From Planctomycetota bacterium (GTDB lineage: Bacteria; Planctomycetota; UBA1135; GCA-002686595): DNA of 64,000 bases. Made by a program: the position numbers and the translations under genes. Of the stretch, positions 61,524 to 64,000 are shown piece after piece; position 1 is the first letter of the stretch, and the number at the start of each line of letters is the position of its first letter. The stretch lies in the NCBI GenBank assembly GCA_029259635.1, contig JAJDEU010000013.1:248001-312000 (forward strand), in the 5' to 3' direction. The notes under the pieces were generated by a model. It saw nothing but the letters and a program-made list of their open reading frames with translations. It was not told the DNA's origin and ran no database searches.

Positions 61524-62675
61524 GTGAACCGCTCCTGCTTTCTCTGCTCGGCCAACATCGAAGTCGCGGACCGCAATGAGTGGTCCCTCCCCGACCTCGA
61601 ACCGCTCGAGCTGGGCTTCGGCCACTGCCCGCAGTGCGGCCTGGTTATGCAGTCCCCCAGCGCATCGTCCGAGCAGATGAGCGCCTGGTATCGCGATCAA
61701 GCGGTCTACACCAGCCCGGGCCGAGCGGGCCAGCCGCACCCGCGTAAGGTCCGCGGAACCACGCGACTGATTCGCGCGGTCGAACACGCCTTGGGCCGAC
61801 CGGCTGCGAGCGTTTTTCAGATCGGCTGCTCGGATGGTTACGCGCTGTCGCGATTCCGGGAAGCCGGGGCTAAGACCCTAGTCGGCCTCGATCCGAGCCC
61901 GGCTTCCGCAGCGCTCGCCCTCGAACGCAACTCGATCGAGGTCATCAATGGGACGATCGAAGATCAGAGCGAGCTGCCGAGCTGCGAGCTTTTTCTGATG
62001 ACGCACGTCCTCGAACACCTCTTCGATCCCCTCGCCGCTCTGCGCCGAGTGCGCGAAACCGGTCCCGACTGGCTTGTGATCGAAGTGCCGCTCTTCGAAC
62101 GCCCCGACAGCTGGCCGCCCGGCTATCTCAGTTTCGAGCACCTCAACTACTTCACCGAAGACAGCCTCGTTCGCATGCTCGCCATGGCCGGCTTCGAAGT
62201 CGTCTCGCTCGACAAGCAGTACGCCGACGACATCTATCCGGTCGTCGCGGTGGTCGCTCGCGCGGGTCAAGCACACACTCCGAACGCACAACCCGGAGAG
62301 CCGGAACGCGCGCGCGCTTGCCTGCAGGACTATCTCGATCGGGAGCGCGCGACTTGGGCTCGAATCGAAAATCGATTGCGCGAAGAGATTCGCGAACCGA
62401 AGCGACTCTTCCTCTTCGGCGGCGGCGTCTTCGCCTCGCAGCTACTCGCCAACGTCGAGCACCCGGCGTTCGATTCGCTCGCAGGCATTCTCGACTCCTC
62501 CGAGCAACGCTGGGGTTCAACCCTCGGCACTCACCTCGTCCTCTCTCCCGCGAAAGCCTCACTCAAAGACGGCGACTGCGTGGTGATCTCCTCGTTCGCC
62601 TCCGAACTCGAGATCTGGAACGCGCTCGCGCCCGAACGCGAGCGCGGCGTCCAAGTCATTCGCTTGCACGGATAA
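61524..62675 (+). CDS. SAM C-methyltransferase with N-terminal zinc-binding domain (TylC3/NovU-like)
   Basis: The 383-aa protein has an N-terminal zinc-ribbon-like domain with CFLCSA and CPQCGLVM (two C-x2-C), a methyltransferase core with motif I VFQIGCSDGYALSRF (about 94-108), LVGLDPSPASAALALERN and HVLEHLFDPLAALRRVRETG. A C-terminal C-methyltransferase domain follows (RLFLFGGGVFASQLLANVEH). This three-domain layout is typical of NDP-hexose 3-C-methyltransferases. It starts at GTG 61524. The target is probably a deoxysugar of the surface glycan. Confidence 0.88.
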   Translation: MNRSCFLCSANIEVADRNEWSLPDLEPLELGFGHCPQCGLVMQSPSASSEQMSAWYRDQAVYTSPGRAGQPHPRKVRGTTRLIRAVEHALGRPAASVFQIGCSDGYALSRFREAGAKTLVGLDPSPASAALALERNSIEVINGTIEDQSELPSCELFLMTHVLEHLFDPLAALRRVRETGPDWLVIEVPLFERPDSWPPGYLSFEHLNYFTEDSLVRMLAMAGFEVVSLDKQYADDIYPVVAVVARAGQAHTPNAQPGEPERARACLQDYLDRERATWARIENRLREEIREPKRLFLFGGGVFASQLLANVEHPAFDSLAGILDSSEQRWGSTLGTHLVLSPAKASLKDGDCVVISSFASELEIWNALAPERERGVQVIRLHG

Positions 62676-62721
62676 TCGCCTTCACTCGTCGGGCAACGCC
62701 CACCATCCCAACGCTCTCACC

Positions 62722-63660
62722 ATGAACTGCGCCCGTTTGATTCTGCTGCTCTCGCTCGCGCCCCTCTTCGCGGCTTGCAAGAGCGAGCCCATCGCGCTCG
62801 GTCTCCGGCTCGAACCCGGACACCAACTCGATGTCGCGCTCGCCATGTCCCAAGTGGTCACGGAAGAGCGAGAGGGCGCCGAGTTCGAGAGCGATCAAAA
62901 CGTCCTGCTTCAGTGGCGCCAGACGATCGAGGATGTCCGTCCCGACGGAAGCGCCGTGCTCTCGCTCGCCTACCAACGCGCGCGGCTGTCGGCGAGCAAT
63001 CCGAGCTTTGGCACAATCAGCTACGACTCGAAGAACCCTCCGGCGACGATTCCGATGCTCGCGATCGGTCTTCATGCCGCCGTCGGCGAGACGGTTCGGC
63101 TTCGACTCAATGAGCGCGGCGAGATCTTAAGCGTGCCGGGTATCGAGAGCTTTGCGGACCGCATCTTCAACAAGCTCGAGTTGCCCCCCACCGTCAATTC
63201 GAACGTGGCGCGATCCGCACTTCGCCAGTGGTTCAGCGAGGACGCGATGCGTGAGATGATGCGACCGATTTTTTCGATCTATCCGGATGGACTCGTGCAG
63301 ACCGGCGACAGCTGGCAGCGCGAGGCGGCCATCCAACAACCGTTTCCCCACCGTCAAATTAACGAGTACAAGCTCGTCGACGTGGACGAGAAAACGGCGA
63401 CGATTCGCGTGCGCTCGGAGCTCGAGCCCGAAGAGGACGCCATCGTTCGATACGACCGCGGATCGTCCGCTCGGTTCGATGTCGAAGGCGGCGTCGAGGG
63501 AAAGCTCGTGATCGATCGCGCCACGGGCTTTGTCGTTCTCGGCGAGCTGACGCAGGAGCTAGAGGGAACCGTGACCTTCACCGATCAGAACGGCGAGAGC
63601 GTGGAGTCGTCACTCAGTCTGGAAGGTCGCGTCGAGTACGCCGCCGACCAAGGCGAGTAG
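62722..63660 (+). CDS. Lipoprotein, DUF6263-like
   Basis: The 312-aa protein has a clear lipobox (ILLLSLAPLFAACKSE, Cys19) and a beta-rich mature domain with repeated strands (LGLRLEPGHQLDVALAMSQV, LSLAYQRARLSAS, GETVRLRLNERGEILSVPGI, TIRVRSELEPEEDAIVRYDR, GFVVLGELTQELEGTVTFTD). The layout resembles the DUF6263 family, common in Planctomycetota. It is an envelope lipoprotein of unknown function. It stands between the C-methyltransferase and a convergent aminotransferase gene. Confidence 0.8.
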   Translation: MNCARLILLLSLAPLFAACKSEPIALGLRLEPGHQLDVALAMSQVVTEEREGAEFESDQNVLLQWRQTIEDVRPDGSAVLSLAYQRARLSASNPSFGTISYDSKNPPATIPMLAIGLHAAVGETVRLRLNERGEILSVPGIESFADRIFNKLELPPTVNSNVARSALRQWFSEDAMREMMRPIFSIYPDGLVQTGDSWQREAAIQQPFPHRQINEYKLVDVDEKTATIRVRSELEPEEDAIVRYDRGSSARFDVEGGVEGKLVIDRATGFVVLGELTQELEGTVTFTDQNGESVESSLSLEGRVEYAADQGE

Positions 63661-63686
63661 TCGCAGTTCGTTGCGACTAGCCTGGG

Positions 63687-64000
63687 TTAGTTCGCCCAGT
63701 CGGCGAAGGCCGCGATGACGCGCTCGACATCTTCGTCGGACAGGCTCGGATAGATCGGGAGACTGATCGCACCTCGCGCGTGGGCGACGGCCTTCGCGAA
63801 GGTGCGTTCCGGATCCGCGTCGGCATGAGGAGCATCGCGAAAGAGCGGCTGCAACGGCACCGGGTAGTAGTGGAGCTGGGTTCCGATGCCCCCCTCGCGC
63901 AGCCAAGCCATTCGCTCGTCGCGACTCTCCGACTCGACGTGCACGACGTAGAGATGCCAAGCGTGACCCGGGCTTTGCGCCGGTTTCTCGCAGCCGACCA
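63687..64000 (-). CDS. DegT/DnrJ/EryC1/StrS-family aminotransferase, C-terminal part
   Basis: Only the last ~104 residues lie in the window; the 5' part is beyond 64000. The end reads HAWHLYVVHVESESRDERM, IGTQLHYYPVPLQPLF and AVAHARGAISLPIYPSLSDE, then DVERVIAAFADW, the typical C-terminus of PLP-dependent sugar aminotransferases (PglE/PseC/ArnB-like). The active-site Lys is off the edge. It adds an amino group to a nucleotide keto-sugar, matching the NeuB-like and glycan genes in the window. Confidence 0.93.
   Translation of the reverse strand, partial: VGCEKPAQSPGHAWHLYVVHVESESRDERMAWLREGGIGTQLHYYPVPLQPLFRDAPHADADPERTFAKAVAHARGAISLPIYPSLSDEDVERVIAAFADWAN

Noticed and set aside
1-64000. CRISPR arrays, rRNA and tRNA genes
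   Set aside because: No regularly spaced direct repeats, no rRNA-like stretches and no cloverleaf with a recognisable T-loop were found in the intergenic regions.

Overview
The window reads as one contiguous piece of a fairly GC-rich bacterial chromosome, densely coding on both strands, with ATGA/GTGA start-stop overlaps inside operons. The best clue to the organism is the pair at 48146-52907: a DUF1501 protein next to a large DUF1549/DUF1553 protein with two CxxCH motifs. That pair is a hallmark of Planctomycetota and relatives. Together with a TtpC-type TonB system, FG-GAP proteins and selenocysteine use, it suggests a (probably marine) planctomycete. This is inference. No rRNA, tRNA, CRISPR array or complete insertion sequence was seen.

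Layout. 1-9473 (minus strand): a TonB-dependent uptake locus with a beta-helix secreted protein, a TPR-like protein, an outer-membrane receptor, a DUF3450 protein, a TtpC-like ExbB protein and a partial second ExbB. 9699-15201: a surface-glycan block with NeuB-like synthase, GH57 enzyme, SDR, Gfo/Idh/MocA oxidoreductase and SpsF-like cytidylyltransferase. 15457-20793: hybrid histidine kinase, small secreted protein, peroxiredoxin and FG-GAP protein. 20889-24110: methyltransferase, split transketolase and a haem-binding protein. 24504-36290: accessory and transport genes (AAA_14 ATPase, DyP peroxidase, NitT/TauT-like ABC transporter, CPBP protease, pterin dehydratase, osmoprotectant ABC transporter, MscS channel, ferritin-like protein, GNAT). 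36314-48140: a second glycan or small-molecule block with a cytidylyltransferase-like/methyltransferase fusion, Fe-ADH, second split transketolase, B12-type radical SAM, S41 peptidase, MDR dehydrogenase and two ATP-grasp enzymes. 48146-58354: DUF1501/DUF1549 pair, ArnT-like glycosyltransferase, two FG-GAP proteins and an Asp/Asn hydroxylase. 58447-64000: YchJ-like protein, UDP-galactopyranose-mutase-like enzyme, third ATP-grasp, C-methyltransferase, lipoprotein and the end of a DegT aminotransferase.

The strongest discovery is selenocysteine. Three reading frames are each interrupted by one in-frame TGA, followed within 21-23 nt by a hairpin loop of the bacterial SECIS type: a BCP-like peroxiredoxin with TGA exactly at the peroxidatic Cys codon (18603-19127), an ABC-transporter substrate-binding protein with a U-x3-C motif at the start of its ligand-binding domain (27087-28151), and a small protein of unknown function (35264-35575). 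The Sec-containing binding protein with its own permease and ATPase is the best candidate for an undescribed system: a transporter that may recognise its ligand through a selenol. A ~166-bp palindromic repeat occurs twice in opposite orientation (21607-21773 and 35572-35737). The second copy supplies the stop codon of the third selenoprotein candidate.
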